From the NCBI RefSeq assembly GCF_002278135.3, contig NZ_CP029425.2, positions 3,262,001-3,326,000 of the forward strand: DNA of 64,000 nt. The letters run 5' to 3'. The translations under genes were made by a program, and so were the position numbers. Under the pieces are notes generated by a model. That model searched no databases. It saw nothing but the letters and a program-made list of their open reading frames with translations, and was not told where the DNA came from. Source of the DNA: Bradyrhizobium ottawaense (GTDB lineage Bacteria; Pseudomonadota; Alphaproteobacteria; Rhizobiales; Xanthobacteraceae). This document shows, piece by piece, positions 9,214-19,153 of the stretch. Every line of letters begins with the position of its first letter. Positions within the stretch are counted from its first letter, which is position 1.

Positions 9214-10386
9214 TTACCTCGCCGGCATCCGCGTCTCGACCAGACGCGCCCAGAACGAGGCGCCGTGGCCGAGGATGTTGTCGTTGAAGACATAGGACGG
9301 GTGGTGGCACTCGTTGCCGTCGCCCATGCCGACCAGCACCATCGCGCCGGGACGCGCTTCCAGCATGAAGGAGAAATCCTCTGCGCCCATCATCGGGATG
9401 AACTTGTCGTTGACGCGATCGGTGCCGACGATGTCGCGGGCCACGTCCGCGGCAAGGCCGGCCTCGCGCGCATGGTTCATCGTCACCGGATACATCCGCG
9501 TGTATTTCGTCTCGGCCGAGCCGCCATAGGCGCGCGCGACGCTCTCGGCGACTTCGCCGATGCGGCGCTCGACGAGATCGCGCACCTCGGGATCGAGCGT
9601 GCGCACGGTACCGCCTAGCTCGGCGACCTCCGGAATGATGTTGAAGGCGGTGCCGGAGTGGAATTGCGTGATCGAGATGACCGCCGACTTCAACGGATCG
9701 ACGTTGCGCGCCACGATCGATTGCAGCGCGTTGACGATCTGCGAGCCGATCAGCACGCTGTCGACGGATTTGTGCGGACCCGCGCCGGCGTGGCCGCCCT
9801 TGCCGTGGACCGTGATCTGGATGTTGTCGGAGGAGGCGAGCATCGCACCGGGGGTCGTGGCGAAGTGACCTTCCGGCAGGCCCGGCATGTTGTGCATGCC
9901 GTAGACCTCCTGGATGTTCCAGCGCGTCATCAACCCGTCCTCGACCATGGCCTTGCCGCCGCCGCCGCCTTCCTCGGCGGGCTGGAAGATCATGATCGCC
10001 GTGCCGTCGAAATTGCGCGTCTCGGCGAGATATTTGGCGGCACCCAGCAGCATCGCGGTGTGGCCGTCATGGCCGCAGGCGTGCATCTTGCCGGGGACCT
10101 TCGACGCATAAGGCACGCCCGAGGTCTCCATGATCGGCAGCGCGTCCATGTCGGCGCGGAGCCCAATGGTCTTGCCGGAGGCGGATTTGCGGCCGCGGAT
10201 CACCCCGACGACGCCGGTGCGGCCGATACCCGTCACCACCTCGTCACAGCCGAATTCGCGCAACTTCTCGGCGACGATGCCGGCGGTGCGGTGGACCTCG
10301 TAGAGCAATTCGGGGTTCTCGTGGAAGTCATGGCGCCAGGCGGCCATTTCGTCGGAGAGGGCGGCAACGCGGTTGACGATGGGCAT
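9214..10386 (-). CDS. M20 family amidohydrolase (hippurate/IAA-amino-acid hydrolase type)
   Basis: The 390-residue cytosolic enzyme carries the metal ligands of the M20D family: 'MHACGHDGHTAML', the catalytic Glu pair in 'FQPAEEGGGGG', 'YGMHNMPG', and the C-terminal His in 'NECHHPSYVFND'. Family members remove N-acyl groups from amino acids (hippurate, N-acetyl amino acids or auxin conjugates); the substrate here is not determinable. No signal peptide is present. It is convergent with the third caspase gene (about 24 nt between stops) and appears monocistronic. Confidence 0.93.
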   Translation of the reverse strand: MPIVNRVAALSDEMAAWRHDFHENPELLYEVHRTAGIVAEKLREFGCDEVVTGIGRTGVVGVIRGRKSASGKTIGLRADMDALPIMETSGVPYASKVPGKMHACGHDGHTAMLLGAAKYLAETRNFDGTAIMIFQPAEEGGGGGKAMVEDGLMTRWNIQEVYGMHNMPGLPEGHFATTPGAMLASSDNIQITVHGKGGHAGAGPHKSVDSVLIGSQIVNALQSIVARNVDPLKSAVISITQFHSGTAFNIIPEVAELGGTVRTLDPEVRDLVERRIGEVAESVARAYGGSAETKYTRMYPVTMNHAREAGLAADVARDIVGTDRVNDKFIPMMGAEDFSFMLEARPGAMVLVGMGDGNECHHPSYVFNDNILGHGASFWARLVETRMPAR

Positions 10387-10535
10387 GAAAGGGTCCGTTT
10401 CTTCTGTGTTCGCAGGGGCGATGGGCTGGAAGCGTACTCCGCGGCATCGCGGTCCGCAAATGGTCGCCGGGCTTTCGTCGCCCCGCTCCGTGGCTATAAG
10501 GTGAGGCAGCGGTACGGTAGGGACGAGGGCAGGCC

Positions 10536-11030
10536 ATGAAGTTCGGACGCGACATTCTTGTGCTGGCGGCCTGCTTCTCGCTCATGGCGCGCCCGGCCTT
10601 CGCCTGCGATGTCGGCCCGGCCACTGCCGTGATTGGATCGATCAGTCAGAAGATCCAGGCGGGGCAGATCAAGCGGATCGATCTTCAGAAGATCTCCGAT
10701 CGGCTGCTCGCCAGCATCCCGATCTCGCCGGAGCATTTTTCGAGCTACGGGAGCGAACGCAAGACGCAGGTTCTGACCGCGACCGACGCGACCGAACTGG
10801 CGGCAGCCGTCAAGACGCTGGCGCCTGTACAATTGTCTTACCAGCCCGATTTGCGCTGGCAGCTCGTCTTCCTCGATGACGCTGGCAACAAGCTGCACAC
10901 GATCTTCTTCAGCAAGCGCTACGTGCAAGGGCGCGGCCGCGCGGGCTATGTCGACGGCAATATGTGCGGCTTCATCACCGCCACCATCGGCAGCCCCGCG
11001 CTCGTGAAATGGCTGCAGAAGCGACTATAG
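10536..11030 (+). CDS. Small secreted protein of unknown function
   Basis: The 164-residue product has a clear signal peptide (1-23, cleavage near 'PAFA-CD'). The mature part has two cysteines ('CDVG' and 'NMCGF') that could pair, and no motif I recognise. The ATG follows GAGGGCAGGCC, a reasonable ribosome-binding site. It is transcribed away from the M20 hydrolase with a 149-bp gap and faces purB. I do not recognise the family; periplasmic location is inferred from the signal peptide. Confidence 0.75.
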   Translation: MKFGRDILVLAACFSLMARPAFACDVGPATAVIGSISQKIQAGQIKRIDLQKISDRLLASIPISPEHFSSYGSERKTQVLTATDATELAAAVKTLAPVQLSYQPDLRWQLVFLDDAGNKLHTIFFSKRYVQGRGRAGYVDGNMCGFITATIGSPALVKWLQKRL

Positions 11031-11090
11031 ACCGCAATTGCACGAGCCCCGGCAGCCACGAGCGTGGCTCCTGGGCGACGCAAGCGGTGC

Positions 11091-12398
<1,308 letters not shown>

Positions 12399-12603
12399 CT
12401 GACGGCTCCAGGAAGGTGGGCGGGCGGTCCCAAGGGGCGGCGCCGGCCAAAATGCTTTTTACGCCGTGATTTAACAGAGCAGGCAGGGCGAAACAAACGG
12501 TCTGGGTCCCGGGAGAGGGGGATCGCCGAGCTATCCACCGGACCGGATGGCCGGGGATGGCGACGCCAGCCGCAAATATTAACTGTCAATCACGGATCAT
12601 TGA

Positions 12604-12627
12604 CTGACAGATATTGAAATCTGTCAG
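12604..12627. promoter_or_regulatory. Palindromic operator, probably for the TetR regulator
   Basis: CTGACAGAT and ATCTGTCAG are perfect 9-bp inverted repeats separated by 6 bp. The right part of the element contains the -35 hexamer of the promoter below, the usual geometry for repression. Assignment to the TetR protein encoded downstream is by position. Confidence 0.6.
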
Positions 12628-12642
12628 CGGGACGTGTATATT
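12614..12642 (+). promoter_or_regulatory. Sigma-70 type promoter for the small ORF and TetR gene
   Basis: TTGAAA (12614-12619), a 17-bp spacer and TATATT (12637-12642) match the housekeeping consensus at 10 of 12 positions with ideal spacing, rare in this GC-rich sequence. Predicted start of transcription is near 12649, about 120 nt before the small ORF. Confidence 0.6.
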
Positions 12643-12770
12643 CCTTCTCGGACGCTCCGATTGGGTGTCCCGCGGTCACCTCCAGGGGGGAGCCCGACAT
12701 CCGAAATACCTCTCGGATCGAAGGTCGCCATCGAAGGGCGAGGGCCGTGGACGAATGGAGACATAAGAAA

Positions 12771-12872
12771 ATGACGACCGAAATCATCAATCTCACCGGG
12801 GCGATTGGGCATTGGCTCAATTTGCTGGTGGCGCGCCAGATCGCGGCGCAGGCTGCAAAACTGCCTCATTAA
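12771..12872 (+). CDS. Predicted 33-residue small protein
   Basis: ATG follows GGAG by 10 nt. The peptide (MTTEIINLTGAIGHWLNLLV then ARQIAAQAAKLPH) is an amphipathic helix-like sequence with a hydrophobic core, one Trp and a basic/Ala tail. It sits alone between the promoter and the TetR gene, 90 nt before the latter, so it would be co-transcribed and under the same operator. It may be a small membrane-associated protein or a leader peptide. No homology can be claimed without a search. Confidence 0.45.
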   Translation: MTTEIINLTGAIGHWLNLLVARQIAAQAAKLPH

Positions 12873-12962
12873 GGCGAAAGCTTTCCGAAACGGCCGGCAT
12901 GGGCGCTTCGGAAGCAGCTCTATCGCCGGATAACTGAGCCCAAACGGGAACATGGTGCTGGC

Positions 12963-13550
12963 ATGAATGAAGCCGTTGTCTTGACGCCGGAGCGGATCCT
13001 CGAAGTGACCGAGGACGTCTTGCGGCGTTACGGACTTGCCAAGGCCACCGTGGTCGACGTTGCCCGTGCGCTCGATGTGAGCCACGGCAGCGTGTATCGC
13101 CATTTCCCGAGCAAGGCCTCGCTGCGCGAGGCCGTTGCCAAACGCTGGCTGGACCGCATCGACGCGCCGCTCCGCCAGATCGCTGCGGAGCAGGGCCCGG
13201 CGCCGGCGCGGCTCGACCGCTGGCTGCGGACGCTGTTCGCCGCCAAGCGTTCGCGTGTGCTCGACGACCCCGAGATGTTCGAGACCTATCTGACGCTGGC
13301 GCGCGAGGCCTGCGCGGCCGTCAAATGTCACAAGGACACCATGATCGACCAGATCTCGGCGATCCTGACTGACGGCGTGAAGCAGGGCGCATTCGCCATC
13401 GGCGACGTCAAGACCACTGCGCGCGCGATCTTCGATGCCACCGTCCGCTTCCACCATCCGGCGCATGCCGACGAGTGGAAGGATGCGGATCTCTCCGCGC
13501 GCGTCGATGCGACGCTCGCGCTGCTGCTGCGCGGCCTGAAGGCGGCCTAG
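12963..13550 (+). CDS. TetR/AcrR family transcriptional regulator
   Basis: The 195-residue protein has an N-terminal helix-turn-helix ('ATVVDVARALDVSHGSVYRH' followed by 'FPSKASLREAV') and a C-terminal all-helical ligand domain. Such regulators normally repress their own promoter and a neighbouring gene until a ligand binds. The perfect palindrome at 12604-12627 upstream makes autoregulation likely. No obvious transporter or enzyme is co-oriented downstream, so the target besides itself and the small ORF is unclear. The upstream Shine-Dalgarno is weak. Confidence 0.9.
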   Translation: MNEAVVLTPERILEVTEDVLRRYGLAKATVVDVARALDVSHGSVYRHFPSKASLREAVAKRWLDRIDAPLRQIAAEQGPAPARLDRWLRTLFAAKRSRVLDDPEMFETYLTLAREACAAVKCHKDTMIDQISAILTDGVKQGAFAIGDVKTTARAIFDATVRFHHPAHADEWKDADLSARVDATLALLLRGLKAA

Positions 13551-13565
13551 ACCCGGAGGCCTATC

Positions 13566-13874
13566 TCACCCTCTTGCCTTGTGAAGAAGCGCACTCTCCC
13601 GAACGGGGGGCGCGGCTGTCGCGTGCCTGCGCGGCTGAAACGCACCGCCGTTGGTCGCCGGTACGACTGGCGGGCTCTCCGGATATGCATTGACCGCGAT
13701 TTCAACGGCATCCTTTGACCGCTTTCGAAGGCGGTAGAATGTCAGCTCCTGCTCGAGCATGGGGCAGCGGAAGTGGACGACGGCCGTATCGGGCAGGCGG
13801 CAAAGTTCATCGATGAGCTCGCCTACGGTGATGATCGGGGGATGGTCGACTGCCTTGTGATGAGCCTTACTCAT
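13566..13874 (-). CDS. Conserved-looking hypothetical protein, 102 aa
   Basis: ATG preceded by GGAGGAATCGCC, a very good ribosome-binding site, supports this frame. The first 65 residues look folded ('TVGELIDELCRLPDTAVVHF', 'LEQELTFYRLRKRSKDAVEI'); the last 35 are Pro/Arg/Ala-rich and probably disordered. No signal peptide or membrane segment. It is convergent with the TetR gene, 15 nt apart. Function not recognised. Confidence 0.7.
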   Translation of the reverse strand: MSKAHHKAVDHPPIITVGELIDELCRLPDTAVVHFRCPMLEQELTFYRLRKRSKDAVEIAVNAYPESPPVVPATNGGAFQPRRHATAAPPVRESALLHKARG

Positions 13875-13981
13875 GGCGATTCCTCCACTCTACTCCTAAC
13901 CGGAGCCGGATGGCCTCCGTTCCATCGGGCCCGGCAGATTCGAAATCTTCAAGTGACGTGGGGAAAGCGGCAGCCCCGCTG

Positions 13982-14632
13982 CTAGATCTTCGTCAGCCCG
14001 CAGGTCGCGGCGAGCCGCACCAGCTGCGCGTCGGTGCGCGCGCCGGTCTTGGTCTTGATCAGATAGTGGTAGTTCTGCACTGTCTTCACACTGAGATTGA
14101 GGTGCGTCGCGATCTGCTCGGTGGTGGCGCCGCCGGCGAACTGGCGCAGGATCTCGATCTCCCGCTCGCCCAACTGATCCAGCGCTGAGCCCGCCGACAG
14201 ACTGTCCTCGGCGAGGATATGCGCGATATCGTCGCTCATGGCCCGCTCGCCGCGCGCGACGGCGCGGATCGCGGTGACGACGGCGGACGGTTCGCTGCTC
14301 TTGGTGACGAAGCCGCTGGCCCCCGCGCTGAAGGCGGCTTTCACCAGCACGGCCTCGTTGTGCATGGTGAAGACGAGGATCCGCGCCCGCGGACTGCGCG
14401 CGCGGATGTTGCGGATCGCCTCCAGCCCGCTCGCGCCGGGCATCGAGATGTCGAGCAAGACGACATCGGGATCATGCGCCTTGAACGCACTGTAGGCGTC
14501 CGCGGCGTTGTCGGCCTCCGCCACGACATGCAGATCGCCTTGGCTTTCCAGCACGCGCCGATAGCCTTGGCGGACGATCGGGTGGTCGTCGACGAGCAGC
14601 ACGGAGATGCCTGTTGCTGCAACCTCGCTCAT
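13982..14632 (-). CDS. NarL/FixJ-type response regulator
   Basis: The 216-residue protein has a receiver domain (phosphoacceptor Asp61 in 'VVLLDISMPG', acidic pair in 'LLVDDHP', Lys in 'VTKSSEP') and a LuxR-type DNA-binding domain ('LGEREIEILRQFAGGATTEQ' then 'IATHLNLSVKTVQNYHYLIK'). The frame is open 13 codons further, but ATG at 14632 is preceded by GAGGGCGGA and lies 7 nt after the kinase stop, giving tight coupling. It is the output partner of the kinase upstream; target genes are unknown. Confidence 0.95.
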   Translation of the reverse strand: MSEVAATGISVLLVDDHPIVRQGYRRVLESQGDLHVVAEADNAADAYSAFKAHDPDVVLLDISMPGASGLEAIRNIRARSPRARILVFTMHNEAVLVKAAFSAGASGFVTKSSEPSAVVTAIRAVARGERAMSDDIAHILAEDSLSAGSALDQLGEREIEILRQFAGGATTEQIATHLNLSVKTVQNYHYLIKTKTGARTDAQLVRLAATCGLTKI

Positions 14633-14639
14633 TCCGCCC

Positions 14640-16010
14640 TCACGCGGCGAGCGGGATGGTGGCGGCGACACTGAGGCCGCCGCGGGCGGGCAGGATCGAG
14701 AGCGATCCGCCGGCCGCCGTGACGCGCTCGCGGATGCCGGTCAGGCCGAAGCCGGCAGATTGCGAGACGCGCTCCGCATCGCCGCCGCCGTCGTCCTCGA
14801 CACGGATGAGCAGCGCGTCATCCTCGCCGGCCCGGCGTTCGATGCGCAAAGAGATCTCGCGCGCCGTACCGTGACGCAGCGCGTTGGTCAGGCATTCCTG
14901 TGCCACGCGATAGGCCGTGGTGGCGGCCGGACCGCTGATGTCAGTGAGGTCACCCCTGAGATCGAGCTGGATCGTCGGCCGCGCCGCGCTCTGTGAGCGC
15001 CAGCTGTCGACGAGATTGACGAGGCTTGCCTCGAGCCCGAGCTCCTCGGGCAGGGGATTGCGCAGACGCTTCAGCGCATCGCGGAGCGAGGCCATCAGAT
15101 GATGGGTGGCCTGCGAGATCATGCGCGCGTCCTGCGCGATGCCATTATCCCGATTGTCCTTCGTGCTCGCCGTTTCGATCGTGTTGGCGAAGGCGAGAAT
15201 GGCGGAAAGATTCTGCCCGAACTCGTCGTGCAGCTCGCGGGCGAGGGCGCGGCGCTCGTCGTCGCGGATCTCGATCAGGCGCCGCGTCAGCGCGGCGCGC
15301 TGCTCTGTGGCTTCCTCCAGCCGGCCGCCGAGCTCGTCGACGGCGCCGCCGATCATCGCCAGCTCCATGGAGCGGAAACGCGGGAGTTTGGTGCGATACT
15401 GCCCGCGCGCCATGCGCTGCAGGGCGGTCACGATCGTGCGCGCCGGTGCCAGCGCATGCGCGATCGCCAGCGAAGCCAGTAGCGCGATCGCCGCCGCCAT
15501 CAACAGCGCGACGTCGATCACGTTGAGGATGTATTCCCAGGCGAGTGAGACGGCGGCCGCGGCATCCGGCGTCGCGACCACGGTGCCGGCGGTCGCGGCG
15601 CGGGGACTGACCGGCCGGACCACCTCGGCGTGGCTGCCGAGGAAGGTCGGCACGATCGCGGCGAACCAGCGCGGCGGGGTCTTGCCCAGCCCCTCGCTCT
15701 GGCCGCAGAGCGGCTTCTCGAATGCGGCAGCCGGCTGGAACTCGACGCAGACGCCGGGCGAGATCAGCTTCATGGTCTCCAGGGTGCGCCAGTCCGGAAC
15801 GGGCAGGAGGTGCTCGCGCGCTCTGCTGCTGCGCAACAAAAGCTCGCGCCAATACAGCGCCTGAAGCGCCTGCGCGACCCGCTGCGCCGAGGCCGCAGTC
15901 GACCGGTCGACGCTGCGATAGGCGTCGAATGTGGCCCATATGGTTGCCGCGCCAAGGCACAGGGCTACGATAAGCAGCAGACGGGCGACAAGCTGAAGCA
16001 CGAGGCGCAT
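14640..16010 (-). CDS. Membrane sensor histidine kinase (HisKA_3 type)
   Basis: The 456-residue protein has two membrane helices (about 5-25 and 160-187) enclosing a periplasmic sensor region, a HAMP-like linker, a HisKA_3 dimerisation helix with phospho-acceptor His261 in 'ARELHDEFGQNLSAI', and a C-terminal ATPase domain ('VAQECLTNALRHG', 'VEDDGGGD', 'GFGLTGIRERV'). Two periplasmic cysteines (Cys88, Cys102) could form a disulfide. ATG at 16010 follows GAGGG; a longer frame to 16109 adds an unlikely N-terminus. It forms an operon with the response regulator. Signal unknown. Confidence 0.94.
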   Translation of the reverse strand: MRLVLQLVARLLLIVALCLGAATIWATFDAYRSVDRSTAASAQRVAQALQALYWRELLLRSSRAREHLLPVPDWRTLETMKLISPGVCVEFQPAAAFEKPLCGQSEGLGKTPPRWFAAIVPTFLGSHAEVVRPVSPRAATAGTVVATPDAAAAVSLAWEYILNVIDVALLMAAAIALLASLAIAHALAPARTIVTALQRMARGQYRTKLPRFRSMELAMIGGAVDELGGRLEEATEQRAALTRRLIEIRDDERRALARELHDEFGQNLSAILAFANTIETASTKDNRDNGIAQDARMISQATHHLMASLRDALKRLRNPLPEELGLEASLVNLVDSWRSQSAARPTIQLDLRGDLTDISGPAATTAYRVAQECLTNALRHGTAREISLRIERRAGEDDALLIRVEDDGGGDAERVSQSAGFGLTGIRERVTAAGGSLSILPARGGLSVAATIPLAA

Positions 16011-16209
16011 GCGATCACCCTCGACGTTTGATAAGCTCAGCCTAACAATGCCGCCGCGCCTTGCCAATTGCGGGGTGTGGCGGGATTGCAGCTCGGGCAA
16101 ATTTCCCAAGCCGGATTGGGCATGGGTCTTTGGACCTGATACGACGGCTTTGATCTAATCGACCGGAAATCTTTGCAGGCCAATCGTTGCGGGCCGGGAG
16201 CAGTGCAGC

Positions 16210-16995
16210 ATGAGTTCGATCACGATTGGACCGATCGCGGGAACCGCGACCGACCCATCCGAGCGCAGCGCGCTCCTGTTCTGGATGATCTTCACGGGGC
16301 TCTCGGTCTTCGCCGTCGTGCTGCTGTGGCGGTTCGGCCTGATCCATCTGATGCTGACCTCGGACCGGACCTACATTTCGAGCGTCATCGCGGTGCTCTA
16401 TGTCCTGACCTGCGGCCACTGCTTCCTGCGCACGCGGGCGATCGCGCGTGAAGGCGCAGCGGCGCGGCGCTGCCGCGAGGCGCTCGCCGCGCCTGAGGGC
16501 GGCAAGGTGCTTGACGCGAGCGCGGCGGTGCTGCCGCGCGGGCTGGTGCGCGACCACATCCAGAGCCTGGTGACGAAAGCGGCCGCGCAGGACTACCGCC
16601 CGGTCGACCAGACGCTGCTGCTGCGGACGCTCGCGGACCGGCTGCGCGGCTCCAATGGATTCGGCGCCTTCGTCTCGGATACGCTGATGAAGCTCGGCCT
16701 GCTCGGCACCATCGTCGGCTTCATCATCATGCTGGCCCCGATCGCGGGGCTGGATGCCGCCGACAAGGTCGCGATGCGCTCCTCGATGGGGCTGATGAGC
16801 GACGGCATGGCGGTCGCGATGTACACGACGCTCGCCGGCCTCGTCGGCTCGATCCTGGTCCGTATCCAGTACTATATGCTGGATGCCGCGACCCAGCGGG
16901 TGTTCTCGGATGCGGTGGTGCTGACCGAGACCTATGTGACGCCGGTGCTGGAGCGCAAGGGGTCTGGAATCAAGGGTGTCGGAATCCCGTCATGA
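16210..16995 (+). CDS. MotA/TolQ/ExbB-like proton channel protein
   Basis: The 261-residue protein has two N-terminal membrane helices (about 22-45 and 55-75), a cytoplasmic loop, and the conserved C-terminal pair of helices with 'LGLLGTIVGFIIML' and 'MAVAMYTTLAGLVGSILV', the hallmark of the MotA/TolQ/ExbB family. Such proteins use the proton motive force to drive a partner that spans the periplasm. The gene starts a tight operon: 4-nt overlap with the next gene. Neither partner is a standard ExbD/TolR, so this looks like a divergent energised complex. Role unknown. Confidence 0.85.
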   Translation: MSSITIGPIAGTATDPSERSALLFWMIFTGLSVFAVVLLWRFGLIHLMLTSDRTYISSVIAVLYVLTCGHCFLRTRAIAREGAAARRCREALAAPEGGKVLDASAAVLPRGLVRDHIQSLVTKAAAQDYRPVDQTLLLRTLADRLRGSNGFGAFVSDTLMKLGLLGTIVGFIIMLAPIAGLDAADKVAMRSSMGLMSDGMAVAMYTTLAGLVGSILVRIQYYMLDAATQRVFSDAVVLTETYVTPVLERKGSGIKGVGIPS

Positions 16996-17678
16996 TGGAT
17001 GATTTCGGTCTCTATCCGCGCGAGGAGCCGTTCGATCCGCTGGGCGTGATGCTGTTCAAGGCGCTCCAGGTGATCGCGTTCCTGTTCTTTCTTGCGCTGC
17101 TCGCGGTCTCCCCTGATGCCAAGGAGGGCAAGATCGATTCCAAGGCCGAGTTCATGATCACGCTGGACTGGCCGGATAGCCACCCCGACGACCTCGACCT
17201 GTTCGTGCAGGATCCCGTCGGCAATATCGCCTGGTACCGCCATCGTGAGGCCGGCTTCCTGACCCTCGATCGCGACGACCGCGGCGGGGCCAACGACTTC
17301 ATCATGGTCAACGGCAAGAAGATCGCCTCGCCGATCCGCGAGGAGATCGTCACGGTGCGCGGCATCGTCGCCGGCGAATACACCGTCAACGTCTCGCATT
17401 TCGTGGCGACGACCGGCGAACCCGTCACGGCCAATGTGAAGGTGCAGAAGCTCAATCCGACCGCGCAGGTGGTCTTCGACAACAAGTTCACGCTCGACCA
17501 CACCGGCGACGAGAAGACCGCGGTGCGGTTCCGGCTCGATGCCGAGGGCAAGGTCGTCAATGTGGACCAGCGGCCGAAATCGCTGCTGGAGACGTTCCGC
17601 ACCGGGTGGCGCAACGGCGCCGATCTCGACCCGAGGACCGGTGTGAGCAACAACGCTGCGAGGGTGCGCCGTGACTAG
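16992..17678 (+). CDS. Single-pass membrane protein with periplasmic beta domain; probable partner of the channel
   Basis: The 228-residue product has one N-terminal membrane helix (about 19-40) and a periplasmic domain with a 'DWPDSHPDDLDLFVQDPVGN' motif like acidic, Ca-binding beta-sandwich domains, followed by 'GEYTVNVSHF'. In gene order and topology it occupies the place of ExbD/TolR/MotB. Asp15 ('PFDPLGVML') lies just before the helix, loosely like the essential Asp of ExbD, and a Lys (25) lies inside the helix. I cannot assign a named family. Coupled to both neighbours by overlapping starts. Confidence 0.75.
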   Translation: MMDDFGLYPREEPFDPLGVMLFKALQVIAFLFFLALLAVSPDAKEGKIDSKAEFMITLDWPDSHPDDLDLFVQDPVGNIAWYRHREAGFLTLDRDDRGGANDFIMVNGKKIASPIREEIVTVRGIVAGEYTVNVSHFVATTGEPVTANVKVQKLNPTAQVVFDNKFTLDHTGDEKTAVRFRLDAEGKVVNVDQRPKSLLETFRTGWRNGADLDPRTGVSNNAARVRRD

Positions 17679-18276
17679 CCTGCAAACGGTCATCCTCACG
17701 CTGTCGCTCGCCTACGCCGTGATCGGCGCGCTGCTGCTGGTCGTGCTGGTCTACGCGCGGCTGCACTGGTCGCTGAAGGCGATCGCCGTGGTCGTGACCA
17801 GCGCCTTCTACGTCGTCAGCTTCACCGAAATGCGCGGGCTGCTCGGTTGGGCCAGTGCCGACCGGCTGCCGGCGACTTTCAAGCTGCTGAAGGCCCGCAT
17901 CGTCGAGCCGCATTCGCTTCAGGGTGATCCCGGCTCGATCTATCTGTGGGTCGAGCAGCTCGACGAGGACAATCGCCCGAGCGGCATCCCGCGCGCCTTC
18001 CGCGTGCCCTACGACGACAGGCTCGCCGACAAGACCCATGCCGCGGAGAACGAAATCGCGTTGGGACATCCGCAAGGCGGCCGCGCCGCTGATTTCGGCG
18101 GCGGCGATGGCAGCCTCATCGACATGGTCCGCGAATATGTGACGCCCAAGACCATTTTGGAGACCACCGGCGGCGATTCCTCGACCGGCGAATTCATCGC
18201 CCCGCCGGCCGGCGCGCAAGGCGTGAGCTTCACCCCGCTGCCGCCGCCCCGGATGCCGCCAAAGGACGAGCAATAG
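17671..18276 (+). CDS. Membrane protein of unknown function, third gene of the channel operon
   Basis: The 201-residue product has two N-terminal hydrophobic helices (about 5-28 and 33-52), then a soluble domain with 'GSIYLWVEQLDEDNRPSGIP' and a Pro/Gly-rich C-terminal tail that is probably disordered. GTG start overlaps the preceding stop by 8 nt, indicating translational coupling. No family recognised. Its constant company with an ExbB-like protein suggests it is a structural part of the same complex, which is inference. Confidence 0.7.
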   Translation: MTSLQTVILTLSLAYAVIGALLLVVLVYARLHWSLKAIAVVVTSAFYVVSFTEMRGLLGWASADRLPATFKLLKARIVEPHSLQGDPGSIYLWVEQLDEDNRPSGIPRAFRVPYDDRLADKTHAAENEIALGHPQGGRAADFGGGDGSLIDMVREYVTPKTILETTGGDSSTGEFIAPPAGAQGVSFTPLPPPRMPPKDEQ

Positions 18277-18407
18277 GCTCATCATCATCACCGCAAGATC
18301 ATCACCGCAAGGCTGCGCTGGTAATCGGCGCGGCGCTGGCGCATGGTTTTGACCTCCCTCAATTTGGCCTTACCGGCCTTCAATAAGAATTGGAGGGTGG
18401 AGGGTGC

Positions 18408-19148
18408 GTGCTCCTAGCTGTCTTTTCGGATATCCACGGCAACAGGCAGGCCTTCGAGGCCTGCCTGAAGGTTGCCCGTGCGAAGGGCGCTGAGCGGTTC
18501 GTCCTGCTCGGCGATTTCGTCGGCTATGGCGCCGATCCGGAATGGGTGGTGGATACCGCGATGGAGCTCGTTGCCCAGGGTGCGATCGCCGTGCGCGGCA
18601 ATCACGACCAGGCGGTCAATTCCCCGACGGAGACCATGAACGCCGAGGCGCAAATCGCGATCGAATGGACCCGCGGCCGGCTTGATAGCGCGCAGAGGCG
18701 GTTCCTGACCGAACTGCCGATGCTGGTGGAGGATAGCGATCGTCTCTTCGTGCATTCGGAAGCCTCCAGCCCCCAGCGCTGGCACTATGTCCGCTCGACG
18801 GTGGACGCCGCCAAGAGCCTGATTGCAACGCCCGCTCATGTCACGTTTTGCGGCCACATCCATCGTCCCGCGCTCTATTCGATGTCGGTGACGGCCAAGA
18901 TGACGAGCTTCGTCCCGAAGACCGACGTCCCGGTGCAGCTTCTGCGCGGCCGGCAATGGCTCGCCGTGCTCGGCGCGGTCGGCCAGCCCCGCGACGGCGA
19001 TCCGTCTGCGGCCTTCGTATTGTTCGACACCGAGACGTGCCAGATCACCTACTGCCGCGCGCCCTATGACATCGAGACCGCGGCGGACAGGATTCGCGAC
19101 AACGGCCTGCCGCACTGGCTCGCCGACCGGCTCTCGCAGGGGCGCTGA
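18408..19148 (+). CDS. Metallophosphoesterase (YfcE/ApaH-like calcineurin fold)
   Basis: The 246-residue cytosolic enzyme shows all five metal-binding blocks: 'FSDIHGN', 'LLGDFVGYGADP', 'AVRGNHD', a His-containing block ('LFVHSEAS') and 'FCGHIHRP'. It could be a phosphodiesterase, a protein phosphatase or a diadenosine-polyphosphate hydrolase. GTG at 18408 was chosen because GGAGGGTGGAGGG lies directly upstream and the fold begins at the third residue; a TTG at 18390 in the same frame is less likely. It ends 5 nt before the kinase gene, so the two are almost certainly co-translated. Confidence 0.9.
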   Translation: MLLAVFSDIHGNRQAFEACLKVARAKGAERFVLLGDFVGYGADPEWVVDTAMELVAQGAIAVRGNHDQAVNSPTETMNAEAQIAIEWTRGRLDSAQRRFLTELPMLVEDSDRLFVHSEASSPQRWHYVRSTVDAAKSLIATPAHVTFCGHIHRPALYSMSVTAKMTSFVPKTDVPVQLLRGRQWLAVLGAVGQPRDGDPSAAFVLFDTETCQITYCRAPYDIETAADRIRDNGLPHWLADRLSQGR

Positions 19149-19153
19149 CGGCG

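Larger units (their letters stand above)
12399..12770. other. Regulatory region between purB and the TetR unit
   Basis: This 372-bp stretch separates the divergent purB and small-ORF/TetR genes. The purB-proximal 200 bp show nothing I can support beyond the purB leader. The right half holds an imperfect inverted repeat (GTCAAT at 12585, ATTGAC at 12599), a perfect palindromic operator and a near-consensus promoter, listed separately. Overlapping open frames on both strands look like composition effects. Confidence 0.6.

Noticed and set aside
9303..9318. TGGCAC...TTGC similarity to a sigma-54 promoter
   Set aside because: Only 8 bp between GG and GC instead of 10, and it lies inside the M20 gene.
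16163..16191. GGAAA...CGTT pair before the ExbB-like gene resembling an EcfG promoter
   Set aside because: The -35 element deviates from GGAAC and the spacing is one to two bases short.
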